Assembly: GCA_050008465.1 (NCBI GenBank)
Contig: JBEKMO010000016.1
Span: 1 to 64,000 of the forward strand
Origin: Fen-330 sp050008465
Lineage (GTDB): Bacteria > Acidobacteriota > Terriglobia > Bryobacterales > Bryobacteraceae
Length of the DNA stretch: 64,000 nt
Direction: 5' to 3'
Part shown: positions 1 through 8,473 of the stretch, one piece after another
How positions within the stretch are numbered: position 1 is the stretch's first letter
Layout of the letters: each line of letters opens with the position of its first letter
Notes under the pieces: model-generated
Told to the model about the DNA's origin: nothing
The model's input: only the letters and a program-made list of their open reading frames with translations
The model's database searches: none
Position numbers and translations under genes: made by a program

Positions 1-821
1 ACCAGGCTCCCCAAGCTCACCTCGCCCGCCGTGCACCCCATGGCCAGGCCCAACAGTTGCGTGAAGTAGAACACCGGCAGGCTGTAGCGGCGGCCAAAGC
101 GGGCCTCGATGTCCTTCTGCCGCAGGTCCAGGTTGAGCTGGCACAGCGGGCAGGCGGTAGCGATGCAGTCGGCCCCGGCGAGCTTGGCCATCGACAGGAT
201 CTCGCTGCTCAGTTTGAGGACAATGCTCACATCGGTGATCGAGTACCCCGCCCCGCAACACTCGGTTTTGTGCGGCCAGTCGACCGGCGTGGCCCCGGCG
301 GTCTCCAGGAGCTGGTCCATCAGCGTGGGGTTCTCGGCGTCGTCGAAGTTGGTGACCTCGGGCGGGCGCGCGAGCAAGCAGCCGTAGTAGCAGGCGACCT
401 TCAGCCCAGTGAGCGGGCGGCGGATGGCCGCGGCGATTCGCGAGCGCCCGATATCGCGGCACAGGATCTCGAGCAGGTGTCGGACCGGCGTCCGTCCGTC
501 GTAGTCGCTCCCGACCACCTGAGCAACCTTGGCGCGCACCGCGGCGTCGCCGGCGATATGATGGTTGGCCATCTTCAGCCGGCTGTAGCAGGACGCGCAG
601 GCCACGGCGACCGTCTGGCCGTTGGCGGCGGCGAGGTTCTTGGCCGGTAGTGCGTCGGCCAGCAGCGGATCGGTGCTGTGGGCGGCCGTGGAGCCGCAAC
701 AGATCCAGTCCTTCAGCTCGGGCAGGTCCAGGCCCAGCTTCGCGGCCACCGCCAGCGCGGAGCGGTGGAAGTCCCGGGCCGTGCCGTCCAGCGAGCAGCC
801 TGGGAAGAACACGTAACTCAC
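1..821 (-). CDS. hdrB: Heterodisulfide reductase subunit B-like protein (HdrB), 3' end cut by window edge
   Basis: About 273 residues are visible; the C-terminus lies beyond position 1. The start is GTG at 821, giving a GTGA overlap with the hdrC stop. Translation shows the two CCG-domain cysteine clusters typical of HdrB: an N-terminal PGCSLDG and CCGSTAAH, then CYYGCLLARP, TECCGAG and ACPLCQLNLDLRQ. In the family these cysteines hold noncubane [4Fe-4S] clusters that pass electrons to or from disulfides or other acceptors. It is the last gene seen of the seven-gene minus-strand operon; an HdrA or further subunit may follow outside the window. Family assignment is firm; the physiological acceptor is unknown because this organism is not a methanogen. 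Confidence 0.9.
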   Translation of the reverse strand, partial: MSYVFFPGCSLDGTARDFHRSALAVAAKLGLDLPELKDWICCGSTAAHSTDPLLADALPAKNLAAANGQTVAVACASCYSRLKMANHHIAGDAAVRAKVAQVVGSDYDGRTPVRHLLEILCRDIGRSRIAAAIRRPLTGLKVACYYGCLLARPPEVTNFDDAENPTLMDQLLETAGATPVDWPHKTECCGAGYSITDVSIVLKLSSEILSMAKLAGADCIATACPLCQLNLDLRQKDIEARFGRRYSLPVFYFTQLLGLAMGCTAGEVSLGSL

Positions 822-1384
822 TGGTCACCTCCCTGGGCAGCCCGGCGAAACATCGCTTCCCGCTCGGCCTGCCCGCGGACTCGCGGCCCGAACAGGGGCA
901 GCTTGCCTTTCAAGAGCATCGCAGGGGCCTTCGCGGCATCCTCGAACAGCCGCCTGGTGCGCAGCTTGAAGGCGGCCATCAGGCCCATCTCGTACACTCG
1001 ACCGCGCTTGCGGATGCCTTTGAGGAAGATCTCGTTGAAGGTCGGCACGGCGGTGCTGAGGACAACCTTTCCCGCGCTCAGGCTCATGGCCCGGAGGGCG
1101 TCGTTCATCGCGGCCAGGTCCACCTTCTGCGGGCAGCGGGTCGTGCAGGTTTGGCAGGAGGTGCACTCCCAGATGAAACGGCAGGCCAGGACCGCCTCGC
1201 ACTGGTCCATTTGCACTAGCCGCACCACTTCGTGCGGCTTCAGATCGGCCCGGGAAGCTACGGGGCAGCCGCTGGAACATTTCGCGCACTGGTAGCAGCT
1301 CATGGGCGAAGCCCCGCTGCGGGTCTTCACCTCGCTCGCCAGGGCGCCGCCCACGTTTTCGATTTCGATGGTTGCCGCGGTCAT
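818..1384 (-). CDS. hdrC: Heterodisulfide reductase subunit C-like ferredoxin (HdrC)
   Basis: The protein has 188 residues and two classical [4Fe-4S] motifs: Cys30, 33, 36, 40 (CYQCAKCSSGCP) and Cys74, 77, 80, 84 (CTSCQTCTTRCP). This is the HdrC layout, an electron wire between HdrA and HdrB. The ATG at 1384 overlaps the stop of the upstream gene as ATGA, and its own stop overlaps the hdrB start, so the three proteins are probably translated in a coupled way. The C-terminal 90 residues are helical and basic, as in other HdrC proteins. The assignment is strong; the electron donor is inferred to be the upstream FMN/FeS proteins or an HdrA encoded outside the window. Confidence 0.92.
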   Translation of the reverse strand: MTAATIEIENVGGALASEVKTRSGASPMSCYQCAKCSSGCPVASRADLKPHEVVRLVQMDQCEAVLACRFIWECTSCQTCTTRCPQKVDLAAMNDALRAMSLSAGKVVLSTAVPTFNEIFLKGIRKRGRVYEMGLMAAFKLRTRRLFEDAAKAPAMLLKGKLPLFGPRVRGQAEREAMFRRAAQGGDQ

Positions 1385-3957
1385 TTCTTCTTCTCCGAGC
1401 CGGCCAGCACCGACAGCTTGACCGCACTGACCTTGCGGTAAACCTCCTTCGGGGTCTTGACCTCGCCATCCACGCTCAACAGGTCCTCGACCCGGATGCC
1501 GAACAGCCGTTCGTTCTCCTCGAGGTACGGGCGGATCAGCCGCCAGTCCTTGTCGTCCAGGGGGGAGAACACTCCGCCATTGAGCTGGCGCTCAATCACC
1601 TTGTGCCGCGGGTCGCGGATGTAGATTGCCCCGCCGCTGGCCAGCGAGAATAGGTTGGCGCCCGGGTACGGCGACGGCTGGGGGACCATGCGGCCGCGCC
1701 CGTCGAACTCGATGCCGTTGAGGATGACGAAGCCGCCGCCGGCCAGCGGATCGCCCGCCATGAACGACTCCGCCAAGAAATCGAGGCACGTGCCGTTGAT
1801 GACCACGCGAGGACGTCCCACGGCGTTGATCAGCGGCCGGCCCGCCGCGTTGCCCAGCACGTACACCTCGCCGCCCTTGGCGCCGTACATGAACGTCTGT
1901 CCCACGTCGCCGTAGATGACCAGCTTGCCGCGCTTGGCGATCTGAGCGACCTGGTCCTGGGCGTTGCCGTGGATGTGGATCTCGAGGCCGTCCATACCGC
2001 TGGCCGCGTAGTCGCCATTCGAGCCGTAGAGATCGATGCGCACGCCGTCGGTGGCCGGGCCCAGGCCCACTCCCTGGAATCGCTGCCCGCGGAGGCGATA
2101 GACGATGAACCGCTTCCAACCCGCCTGATAGGCTGTGCGAAGAAACACGGCGTCACAATCGTCGCCCTCGGGCGGGAAGCCCTGGGCATCGATCAACAGG
2201 AGTTCCTCGCCGGGCTGCGGGGGGGCCAGGCGATCGCGCGTGGCCCAGGTGACTCTTCTCCAGAAGCGCGTAGCCGGCTCGCCAAACAGGGGCGCGGTAT
2301 CGAAAAGCTGCTCGAGGGTCTCTTCGATCACCTGGATGACCGTCGCGCGACGCTTGTCGCCGACGTTGAACCGCCGGTCATGAAGTCTGGTCAGCAGCTC
2401 GATGGCCGCGGCGCGGGATTTCGAGTTGTCCGCGCCTTGCAGCACCTTCTCGCAGAACCGACGCAATTGACCGGCCGGCCAGGAGGGCAGATCCTGCTCC
2501 ACTCCCTCGCGGTCGTGGCTCGGTTCCGAGCCGCGAGCGTCAGCGAGCGGTTCCGCAGTAGACCTCGCCACGTCGCAGCGAACCGTGCCGGCGTCAAGCT
2601 TCACCTTCCCTCCGAACTTGTCCGTGCAGGAGAGTTGCTTGTGGCCGTTCTCACCCGGCGCCACGGTGAAGATGAAGGCGCCGCCGTCGGTGCTCGAGCC
2701 GCCGCGCGCGTTCCAATACTTGTCCGCCACCGGGCAGAATCGCGGGTCCTCCTTGGCCAGGCTGCGCAGCGTAGCGTCGATGGCCTGCTTTTCCGAGCAG
2801 ATCAGGCCGATCTGGACCTCGCCGCTGTCGGAGAGGGCGAAGACCTGCGGCCGCAGCATCGCGGTGTCCGTGATGCCGAGCAGTTGGAATTCCTTCCCCT
2901 GGCTGCGGGCAATAATGAAGAACCACGGACCATCCGGCGAAGCATGGATGTGGGTCGCCTGAATTTGCCGGTAAATGAGCTGCTTTTCAGGCGGCAATTG
3001 GTCGAAATCCAGCTCGGTGGTGGGGGCCAGGGCCTCGATGATGTACTCCAGCGGGTAGTGGTAGACGCGGTCCCACAAGTCGAAGAGCTGGACAGACACC
3101 TCCGTGTCGGTCAAGAACTGCTGGCGGATATTCCGCTGCCGCAGGTACTCGCACACCGAGTGGTAGTTGGCGAAGTCGCCGTTATGTACCAGCGCCTCGT
3201 TCAGGCCGACGAAGGGGTGCGCCCCGCCGGGATGCCACACCCGGCCCTTGGTGGGATAGCGCTGGTGGGCGATCCACACGTGCGCCTTCAACTCCTGGAG
3301 CTGGTAATAGTCGACGTTCTGCTCGGCATATCCCACCATCTTGAAGACCAGCAGGTTCCTGCCGTGCGAGAGCACGAACGCCCGCTTCTCCCCCAGGGAG
3401 GCGTAGAACGCCTCGTTGAGCCGGTAGGAGTTCCGCCAGACGAACTCGTCCTCCAGTGCGCGGGGCGCGAGTCCCTCCAGCCCGGCCTCCCGGGCGAAGG
3501 TCTCGAGCGCTCCGGGCTCCGCGCGGACCACGTAGCGGTGGACGTCCGGCGGGCGGACCTCCAGACCCGGGATGTCGCGATAGTCGTCGATGTGCGCCTG
3601 CCGCGTCGAGAGCGCGATGTCGAAGTTCGGGAGGATGAACTGCCGCTCCAACTCCGCGTGGCAGGAGGGATCGAGCAGCGCGATCTGGAGCAGGTAATGG
3701 CTGTCGAGCAGCTCGTTGGAAATGCCCAGATGCTCGGGCGCGAGGCCCACCGCCGCGATGCCGCCGCCCTTGCCGTTGCCGCGGTTCTGCATCTGGATGG
3801 AAGGCTCGTAGATGGTTCGCCCGCTCACGGGCACGGTACAGGCAAATCCCGTGACGCCGCAGCCGCCTTCCGCAGCGCGCTCGGAGAGGATGGGCGGTTC
3901 CGTCCCCGAGTAGACCTGCGACCGCGCGGCCAGCAACCGTTCGGCAACATCGCTCAT
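1381..3957 (-). CDS. Glutaminase domain fused to GXGXG domain (GltB1 + GltB3-like glutamate synthase parts)
   Basis: The protein has 858 residues from an ATG at 3957, in ATGA overlap with the preceding gene. Residues 1 to about 480 form a class II glutamine amidotransferase domain with the candidate nucleophile Cys33 in GGCGVTGFAC, and the conserved RYPTKGRVWHPGGAHPF and HNGDFANYH segments. Residues about 600 to 800 form the right-handed GXGXG helix seen at the end of glutamate synthase large subunits (IHGNAQDQVAQIAKRGKLVI region). The FMN-binding synthase domain is absent from this chain and lies in the two proteins encoded just upstream. A palindromic repeat is inserted in frame near residues 470 to 485. 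The likely role is ammonia production or regulation in a multi-subunit glutamate-synthase-like complex; the true substrate is unproven. Confidence 0.85.
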   Translation of the reverse strand: MSDVAERLLAARSQVYSGTEPPILSERAAEGGCGVTGFACTVPVSGRTIYEPSIQMQNRGNGKGGGIAAVGLAPEHLGISNELLDSHYLLQIALLDPSCHAELERQFILPNFDIALSTRQAHIDDYRDIPGLEVRPPDVHRYVVRAEPGALETFAREAGLEGLAPRALEDEFVWRNSYRLNEAFYASLGEKRAFVLSHGRNLLVFKMVGYAEQNVDYYQLQELKAHVWIAHQRYPTKGRVWHPGGAHPFVGLNEALVHNGDFANYHSVCEYLRQRNIRQQFLTDTEVSVQLFDLWDRVYHYPLEYIIEALAPTTELDFDQLPPEKQLIYRQIQATHIHASPDGPWFFIIARSQGKEFQLLGITDTAMLRPQVFALSDSGEVQIGLICSEKQAIDATLRSLAKEDPRFCPVADKYWNARGGSSTDGGAFIFTVAPGENGHKQLSCTDKFGGKVKLDAGTVRCDVARSTAEPLADARGSEPSHDREGVEQDLPSWPAGQLRRFCEKVLQGADNSKSRAAAIELLTRLHDRRFNVGDKRRATVIQVIEETLEQLFDTAPLFGEPATRFWRRVTWATRDRLAPPQPGEELLLIDAQGFPPEGDDCDAVFLRTAYQAGWKRFIVYRLRGQRFQGVGLGPATDGVRIDLYGSNGDYAASGMDGLEIHIHGNAQDQVAQIAKRGKLVIYGDVGQTFMYGAKGGEVYVLGNAAGRPLINAVGRPRVVINGTCLDFLAESFMAGDPLAGGGFVILNGIEFDGRGRMVPQPSPYPGANLFSLASGGAIYIRDPRHKVIERQLNGGVFSPLDDKDWRLIRPYLEENERLFGIRVEDLLSVDGEVKTPKEVYRKVSAVKLSVLAGSEKKK
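2501..2552. repeat. Palindromic repeat inserted in frame inside the GltB1/GltB3 gene
   Basis: The segment contains a perfect 16-bp palindrome GGCTCGGTTCCGAGCC (2517-2532) flanked by CTCGCGGTCGT and GCGAGCGTCAGCGAG. On the coding strand it reads PLADARGSEPSHDREGVEQ, low-complexity and out of place between the glutaminase and GXGXG domains. From memory, closely similar repeats are common between genes in Bryobacterales genomes; that is recollection and was not searched. Confidence 0.6.
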
Positions 3958-5501
3958 TGGGATGCCTCCGAGTCGCCGAGGTAGCACAGCACGTCGCTGC
4001 GCCCGCGCAGCTCGCGGATGGAGGTCATTCCCAGACGCGCGAGCACCTCGACCATCTGCTCGCGCCAGGCGTTCTGGAGGTTGATCAGCCGTTGCGTGGC
4101 CCACTCCAGGCTCATCTGCATCATCAATTCGGGGTCGGTGGAGGCGATGCCGCGCGGGCAGCCCCGGCCGCTTTCGCAGCAGGCGCAGCGCACGCAGCCC
4201 AGGGCGACCAGCTCGGCGGTGCCGATCACCACGCCATCGGCGCCCAACGCAATGGCCTTCAGTACGTCATAGGCCGTGCGGGCGCCGCCCGAGGCGATCA
4301 GCGTGATCTTCTCCCGAATGCCTTCGGCGCAGAGGAACTTATGCACCTTCGGAATGGCGTACTCGATGGGCAACGCGATGTTCTTCTTGGCGATGTCCGG
4401 AGCGGCGCCGGTGCCGCCGTAGCTGCCGTCGAGGTGGATAATGTGGGCTCCCGCGTAGTAGCTGCCCACGGCCACCATGTCCACGTCGGTGGGAGTCGAT
4501 ACCTTCACGCTCACCAGACAGGTGGGATTCACCTCTTTGATCCAGTCCACGTGCTTCTTGTGGTCCTCGACGCTGTAGACGCTGTGGAAGGGGAACGGGC
4601 TGAACAGGGCATTCCCGGCCACGGCCTCGCGCATGCGAGCCACCGCGGGGGTGTTCTTGTCGCCCAGCAGGTGCCCGCCCAGGCCCGGCTTGGCGCCCTG
4701 GGCGTACTTGAATTCCACAACCCGCACGCGCTGGATGGTGTCCTCGCGCACGCCGAACAGGCCCGTGGCCACTTGCGTGATTACGTGGTCGTCGTAAGGC
4801 TTCAGCCGTTCGGGATACCCGCCCTCACCCGTGCAGGTGAGGCTGTTCCACGCCACCGCCGCGCGGGCTTTGCCCAGAATCGTGTGGATGCTCACCGACC
4901 CGAAGCTCATCCCGCCTCCATAGACTGGGATGTCGATATGGACCTGCGGCCGGCCGTCGTCACGGTGATTCAAGTCCAGACCCGTATTGATCGCCGCGGC
5001 CGGAACGGCGGCTGGCTCCGCAAGCCCGGCGATCTCGAACTTGAAGCGCAGCTTGTCGAACCCACCGCCCGAGGCGCCGTGCCGGTATTCCAGATGCTTC
5101 GGCGGAGTGTGCCCGGTGGCGGCCTGGTGCCACGTAGACAAGATCAAATCGCTCGACCAGCGCGGATCGCCCATACAGTCGGCATTGGGATTCCGCCGCA
5201 GCGTGAGCGCCTTCTGCGGGCACTGGGCCACGCAGTAGTGGTCAGTCTCCGCACAGTCCGGGCCGATGCACAGGTGGTCCTGGGGCCGCAGGGTGAAGGT
5301 ATAGCCGTCGGGTTTGACGTGCACGCCGTAGGGACATGTATCGGCGCAGTGGCCGCAGGAGAGGCACGAAGCCAGGCGGTCGATCTTGTACTTGCCCAGC
5401 GCGTTGCGGTAGCGGTCGGGCGCGGGGCGAACTTCGCGAGCGACGGGTTCCTGGGGCCAGTCGCTGCGGCCCAAACACGCGGTGGCTTCGGTGGCCGTCA
5501 T
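3954..5501 (-). CDS. GltB2-like FMN protein with N-terminal double ferredoxin domain
   Basis: The protein has 515 residues; the ATG at 5501 overlaps the previous stop as ATGA. The N-terminus carries two [4Fe-4S] motifs: Cys46, 49, 52, 56 (CLSCGHCADTCP) and Cys78, 83, 90, 94 ending VAQCPQKAL. The rest is the TIM-barrel FMN domain of glutamate synthase, with VYGGGMSFGSVS, VKVSTPTDVDMVAVG, HLDGSYGGTGAAPDIA and ASGGARTAYDVLKA, followed by a cysteine cluster GCVRCACCESGRGCPRG near the position of the synthase FeS centre. It resembles archaeal-type GltB2. In this operon it probably supplies the flavin and FeS path between the glutaminase chain and HdrCB. Whether it makes glutamate is not shown by sequence. 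Confidence 0.88.
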   Translation of the reverse strand: MTATEATACLGRSDWPQEPVAREVRPAPDRYRNALGKYKIDRLASCLSCGHCADTCPYGVHVKPDGYTFTLRPQDHLCIGPDCAETDHYCVAQCPQKALTLRRNPNADCMGDPRWSSDLILSTWHQAATGHTPPKHLEYRHGASGGGFDKLRFKFEIAGLAEPAAVPAAAINTGLDLNHRDDGRPQVHIDIPVYGGGMSFGSVSIHTILGKARAAVAWNSLTCTGEGGYPERLKPYDDHVITQVATGLFGVREDTIQRVRVVEFKYAQGAKPGLGGHLLGDKNTPAVARMREAVAGNALFSPFPFHSVYSVEDHKKHVDWIKEVNPTCLVSVKVSTPTDVDMVAVGSYYAGAHIIHLDGSYGGTGAAPDIAKKNIALPIEYAIPKVHKFLCAEGIREKITLIASGGARTAYDVLKAIALGADGVVIGTAELVALGCVRCACCESGRGCPRGIASTDPELMMQMSLEWATQRLINLQNAWREQMVEVLARLGMTSIRELRGRSDVLCYLGDSEASQ

Positions 5502-6922
5502 GCACCCACCTGCGCCTGGGGCACGCGGGCCAGGTCGCCGAATGCCTCCTTTTCGATGTCTTCCAAAAACATGGCTCGTCCCACCTCGCCGCGCAGCCGG
5601 CGGACCTCGCGAATGCCCATCGCTCCCAGCACCTCGATCAACTGGCTGTGCCAGGCGCCCATGAGGTTCACCATGCGTTGCGCGGCGTAGGCGCTGTCGA
5701 CCGAATCGATCTCGATCGGACAGGGGCCCCACACCGGGCCGGCGTGCGCGTCGCGGCAGACGCGGCAGCCCACCGCCACCAGCAGGGCCGTGTCCACCCC
5801 CACCAGGTCGGCCCCGCAGATGATCGCCTTGGCCATGTGCTCGGCTAGCGCGATCCCGCCGGAAACGATGAGTGTGACCTCGTCCCGCACCCCTTCCTTC
5901 ACCAGCCGCCCATGCACCTGGCGGAGGACGTCTTTGATGTGCCGGCCGGGCTTCCCGTTATCCGGCCGCTCGCGGCCGTGGAGGTCGGCGCATAGGTGGA
6001 AGACCCGCAGGCCCGCACGCACCAACTCGACGACGCGGCCGGCCGTCGTCGGGCGCAGCGTCATCCGGACGGAGACAATCAACCGCGGGTTGATGGCCTG
6101 CACCCTGCCGACCAGGTCCACCACCTCCTCGCAGTCCCTTACTTGCGCCATCCTTGCGGCTTGGAGAACGGCCTCGCTTTCGCCGATGTCGTCCTCGCCC
6201 ACGACGGGCACGACGAACGGCAGTTGCTCGGGCGGCGCCTCGCGGGCGTGGGAAGCGGCCATCACAGCCAGGGAATTCAGCCCCTTTGCCGCCGCGGCGC
6301 GGGCCTTGACCAGGTTTCCGCCTTCGACCATCCACTCCGGCATGTCCTGGATCGCCGGAAGCTGGATTTCCAGCAGTTGCGAGGGCTCGCTGAGCATCTT
6401 GCCGTCGGGCGCAAATCGCAGGCGCAGCGGCTTGCGGCCGATGTCCACGCTGGTGGAGATGTACTCGCGTCCGTGGATGCCGTCGCGAGTGGGGCGGACG
6501 ATTTCGGACATGTCCGTCCAGATCGAGTCGAAGCCGGGGCCGTGGAAGCGTCCGCGGTAGCCCGCCCCGGAGACCGGGATCTTGCCGCTGTCGGACTGGT
6601 TCCAGGTAGTCAGCAGGATGTCGGGCTTCCAGTACTCGTCGCCCAGGTCCAGGAATTCCGGGTTCACCGAGATGTTCAGCAGCCCCTTGGTGCAGCCCTG
6701 GACGCAAGACAGGCAGGCCTTGCATTCGTTGAGCGTCTGGACGGTCGCCAGCGGGTCCCGATTGTAGGCCGACTCGTGCTTGTACACATCGTAGCAGCAG
6801 CGCAGTTTGACGCAGTTGGTGCAGCGGGAGCAGTCCTCGCGCCAATCCACACTGCCGAACTTGCCCACCCGGCGGAACCGCGCTGGCGTCGGAACGGTGT
6901 GGATGTGGTAACGATCGGGCAT
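5498..6922 (-). CDS. Second GltB2-like FMN/ferredoxin protein, divergent paralogue
   Basis: The 474-residue protein is a paralogue of the protein encoded immediately downstream. N-terminal cysteines Cys31, 34, 37 and 42 and Cys67, 70, 73, 77 (CKACLSCVQGC) suggest two FeS clusters. A TIM-barrel region follows, with VSVRMTLRPTTAGRVVELV, LIVSGGIALAEHMAKAI and GADLVGVDTALLVAVGCRVC. The glutamate-synthase barrel motifs are weaker here (no SYGGTGA equivalent), so it may be a structural or specialised subunit instead of a catalytic one. It starts one base after the metF stop and its own stop overlaps the next start by 4 bp. Tandem unequal GltB2 copies imply a heteromeric core. Confidence 0.8.
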   Translation of the reverse strand: MPDRYHIHTVPTPARFRRVGKFGSVDWREDCSRCTNCVKLRCCYDVYKHESAYNRDPLATVQTLNECKACLSCVQGCTKGLLNISVNPEFLDLGDEYWKPDILLTTWNQSDSGKIPVSGAGYRGRFHGPGFDSIWTDMSEIVRPTRDGIHGREYISTSVDIGRKPLRLRFAPDGKMLSEPSQLLEIQLPAIQDMPEWMVEGGNLVKARAAAAKGLNSLAVMAASHAREAPPEQLPFVVPVVGEDDIGESEAVLQAARMAQVRDCEEVVDLVGRVQAINPRLIVSVRMTLRPTTAGRVVELVRAGLRVFHLCADLHGRERPDNGKPGRHIKDVLRQVHGRLVKEGVRDEVTLIVSGGIALAEHMAKAIICGADLVGVDTALLVAVGCRVCRDAHAGPVWGPCPIEIDSVDSAYAAQRMVNLMGAWHSQLIEVLGAMGIREVRRLRGEVGRAMFLEDIEKEAFGDLARVPQAQVGA

Positions 6923-6923
6923 G

Positions 6924-7799
6924 TCAGCTCTCGTCTTGCGCCAATCCGGCTTCCTGGATTACCGTGGCGGCCAGTGACTCGCACCCGCCGCTGAGGATGT
7001 GAATGCCGCGGACACCGGGGATGGCCTTGAGCTGGGATGCCATCGCCGCCGCGATGGCCACGCCCTCCTTGACTGCGTCGGAGGCCGCGCTCAGCCGGGC
7101 GATGACGTCTTCGCCCACCGGTCCGTAGGTCTGCTTCTTGTCGAGGGCCTTGGCCTGCTCGACGCTGGTAAGAGGCAAGACGCTGGCGAGGATGCTCACC
7201 TGCTTTTCCAGCCCGGCCGCTCGAACCGCATCCATCCACTGTATGAAACCGGGCAAGTCGAACACCGCCTGCGTCAGCAGGAAGTCCGCCCCAGCCGCGA
7301 TCTTCTTTCTGAGACGAAGCAGATTCAGTTCCAGCGGCTGTTGGTAAGGGTGGGCGACCGCCCCGACCAGCAGGTTTGGAAGGCCCAGACCCTTGAGGGC
7401 TTGGGTCAATTGGATGGAGTCGATGTCGTAGACGCCGGCTGCCTGGGGGCAGATGCCCAGGGACTGGTGGTCGCCGCTGAGGCACAGGATGGCGCCGATC
7501 CCCAGGGCCGCGGCGCCCAAGGCATCGCTCTCCAAGGCGATGCGGTTGCGGTCGCGGGTCACCATGGTCAGCACGCTTTCGCGGCCTTCGTCGGCCAGGA
7601 TGGCGGCACACGCCAGGCCCGAAGCGTGAATCTCGCCGGGGTTATCCACCACCACAACCGCGTCCAGGCTGGAGGGCAGCGCGGCTGCGAGCTTCTTTAC
7701 GGCGGCGGCGTCCGGACTGCGTGGCGGCAGGCACTCGGCCGTGATCGCCAGCCGGCCCGAGGCCAGCGTCCGGGCCAGTTTACTCTTCGCTATCGTCAT
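6924..7799 (-). CDS. metF: Methylenetetrahydrofolate reductase family protein (MetF-like)
   Basis: The protein has 291 residues of a TIM-barrel FAD enzyme. Features include ITAECLPPRSPDA at the start, LCLSGDHQ and DFLLTQAVFDL in the middle, and VSILASVLPL. The family reduces 5,10-methylene-THF to 5-methyl-THF. Its start lies 20 bp inside the MvhD-like gene and it is one base from the next gene, so it belongs to the redox operon. In acetogens MetF pairs with MetV, HdrCBA and MvhD; no MetV-like protein is seen here. The inference is that methylene-THF reduction is wired to this Hdr-type complex; an ordinary methionine-supply role is also possible. Confidence 0.85.
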   Translation of the reverse strand: MTIAKSKLARTLASGRLAITAECLPPRSPDAAAVKKLAAALPSSLDAVVVVDNPGEIHASGLACAAILADEGRESVLTMVTRDRNRIALESDALGAAALGIGAILCLSGDHQSLGICPQAAGVYDIDSIQLTQALKGLGLPNLLVGAVAHPYQQPLELNLLRLRKKIAAGADFLLTQAVFDLPGFIQWMDAVRAAGLEKQVSILASVLPLTSVEQAKALDKKQTYGPVGEDVIARLSAASDAVKEGVAIAAAMASQLKAIPGVRGIHILSGGCESLAATVIQEAGLAQDES

Positions 7800-8379
7800 C
7801 GCTGATTTCCACTTCCTGGCAGAACTCTCCGGCCGCTTCGGCCAGGGGAGCGAGATGTAGGGGGTTCGGCGGAAGGCCCTCGAGAGCCTGCATCACCTGA
7901 TCCCGGATGGCGGCGACCCGGGTATCCAGACCGTCGGAAGTATCTGCCGGCGCGGGTTTTCCGGCGGCCAGCGCCATGTCCTCGGCCGCCGTTCCCGGCA
8001 GGTGGAAGAGCATCAATCGCTCACCGCCCAGCCCGATCTCCTCGAGGATGGACCGGAGGTAGTCCACCCGGCGGGCGCAGCGCTTGCTGCCTTCCAGATA
8101 GTGACAGTTGTCCTCCTGGCAGGCGACCGCGCAGACCACGTCAGCACCGGACTCGAACGCCTTCAGCACGTGCTCCGGCTGAAGCCGCCCCGTGCAGGGC
8201 ACCAGAACCTCCCGCACTGGGAGAGGCCAACGGAAGTCCGGGACGGTCGGCCGCGGCCGACCGGCGGAACTGGGCATCTGGCCCGGGCGTGCGCAATTGG
8301 CGCACACGAAGGCCGCGACAGCCAGAGGAAGCTGAGTACTGGAGCCCTCAGGTTCAGCAGCGCAGCGGGAATCCCCCAT
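7780..8379 (-). CDS. MvhD/FlpD-like iron-sulfur subunit
   Basis: The protein has 199 residues. The MvhD domain covers residues 20 to 125 with its conserved cysteines: Cys26 and Cys29 (FVCANCA), Cys62 (VPCTGRL), Cys87 and Cys92 (ACQEDNCHYLEGSKR). In methanogens and acetogens this [2Fe-2S] subunit links a hydrogenase or dehydrogenase to HdrA. The C-terminus is acidic (EISDDDSEE) and its coding region overlaps metF by 20 bp. It is the first gene of the operon, preceded by AGGTG about seven bases before the ATG and by a promoter at 8409-8436. The partner protein is probably one of the FMN/FeS subunits or an HdrA encoded beyond the window. Confidence 0.85.
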   Translation of the reverse strand: MGDSRCAAEPEGSSTQLPLAVAAFVCANCARPGQMPSSAGRPRPTVPDFRWPLPVREVLVPCTGRLQPEHVLKAFESGADVVCAVACQEDNCHYLEGSKRCARRVDYLRSILEEIGLGGERLMLFHLPGTAAEDMALAAGKPAPADTSDGLDTRVAAIRDQVMQALEGLPPNPLHLAPLAEAAGEFCQEVEISDDDSEE

Positions 8380-8408
8380 GGATCACACCTAACAGGATAA
8401 GAATATGC

Positions 8409-8436
8409 AGAATACCAGATTATCAGTATAAGTCAA
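8409..8436 (-). promoter_or_regulatory. Sigma70-type promoter of the Hdr-GltB-MetF operon
   Basis: On the minus strand TTGACT (8436-8431) is followed after 16 bases by TATTCT (8414-8409). The stretch is AT-rich in an otherwise GC-rich window. A transcript would start near 8402 and reach the ATG at 8379 after about 23 bases. Confidence 0.55.
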
Positions 8437-8473
8437 GCCTAAACTTAGTTGTCACAACAGAAGTTTGACTTAT
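8428..8473. promoter_or_regulatory. Nested inverted repeat, candidate operator over the operon promoter
   Basis: ATAAGTCAA (8428-8436) and TTGACTTAT (8465-8473) form outer arms; AAACTT (8441-8446) and AAGTTT (8461-8466) form inner arms; GTTGTCACAAC (8448-8458) is a perfect palindrome at the centre. The left outer arm includes the -35 box, and the right arm reaches into the stop codon of prmA. No poly-T follows, so a terminator is less likely than a protein-binding site. Confidence 0.5.

Noticed and set aside
1969..3984. Long plus-strand reading frame opposite the GltB1/GltB3 gene
   Set aside because: It mirrors the minus-strand gene, has no recognisable domain and no ribosome-binding site; a GC-rich shadow frame.
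3957..5690. Long plus-strand frame opposite the GltB2-like gene
   Set aside because: Shadow of a gene with clear FeS and FMN motifs on the other strand.
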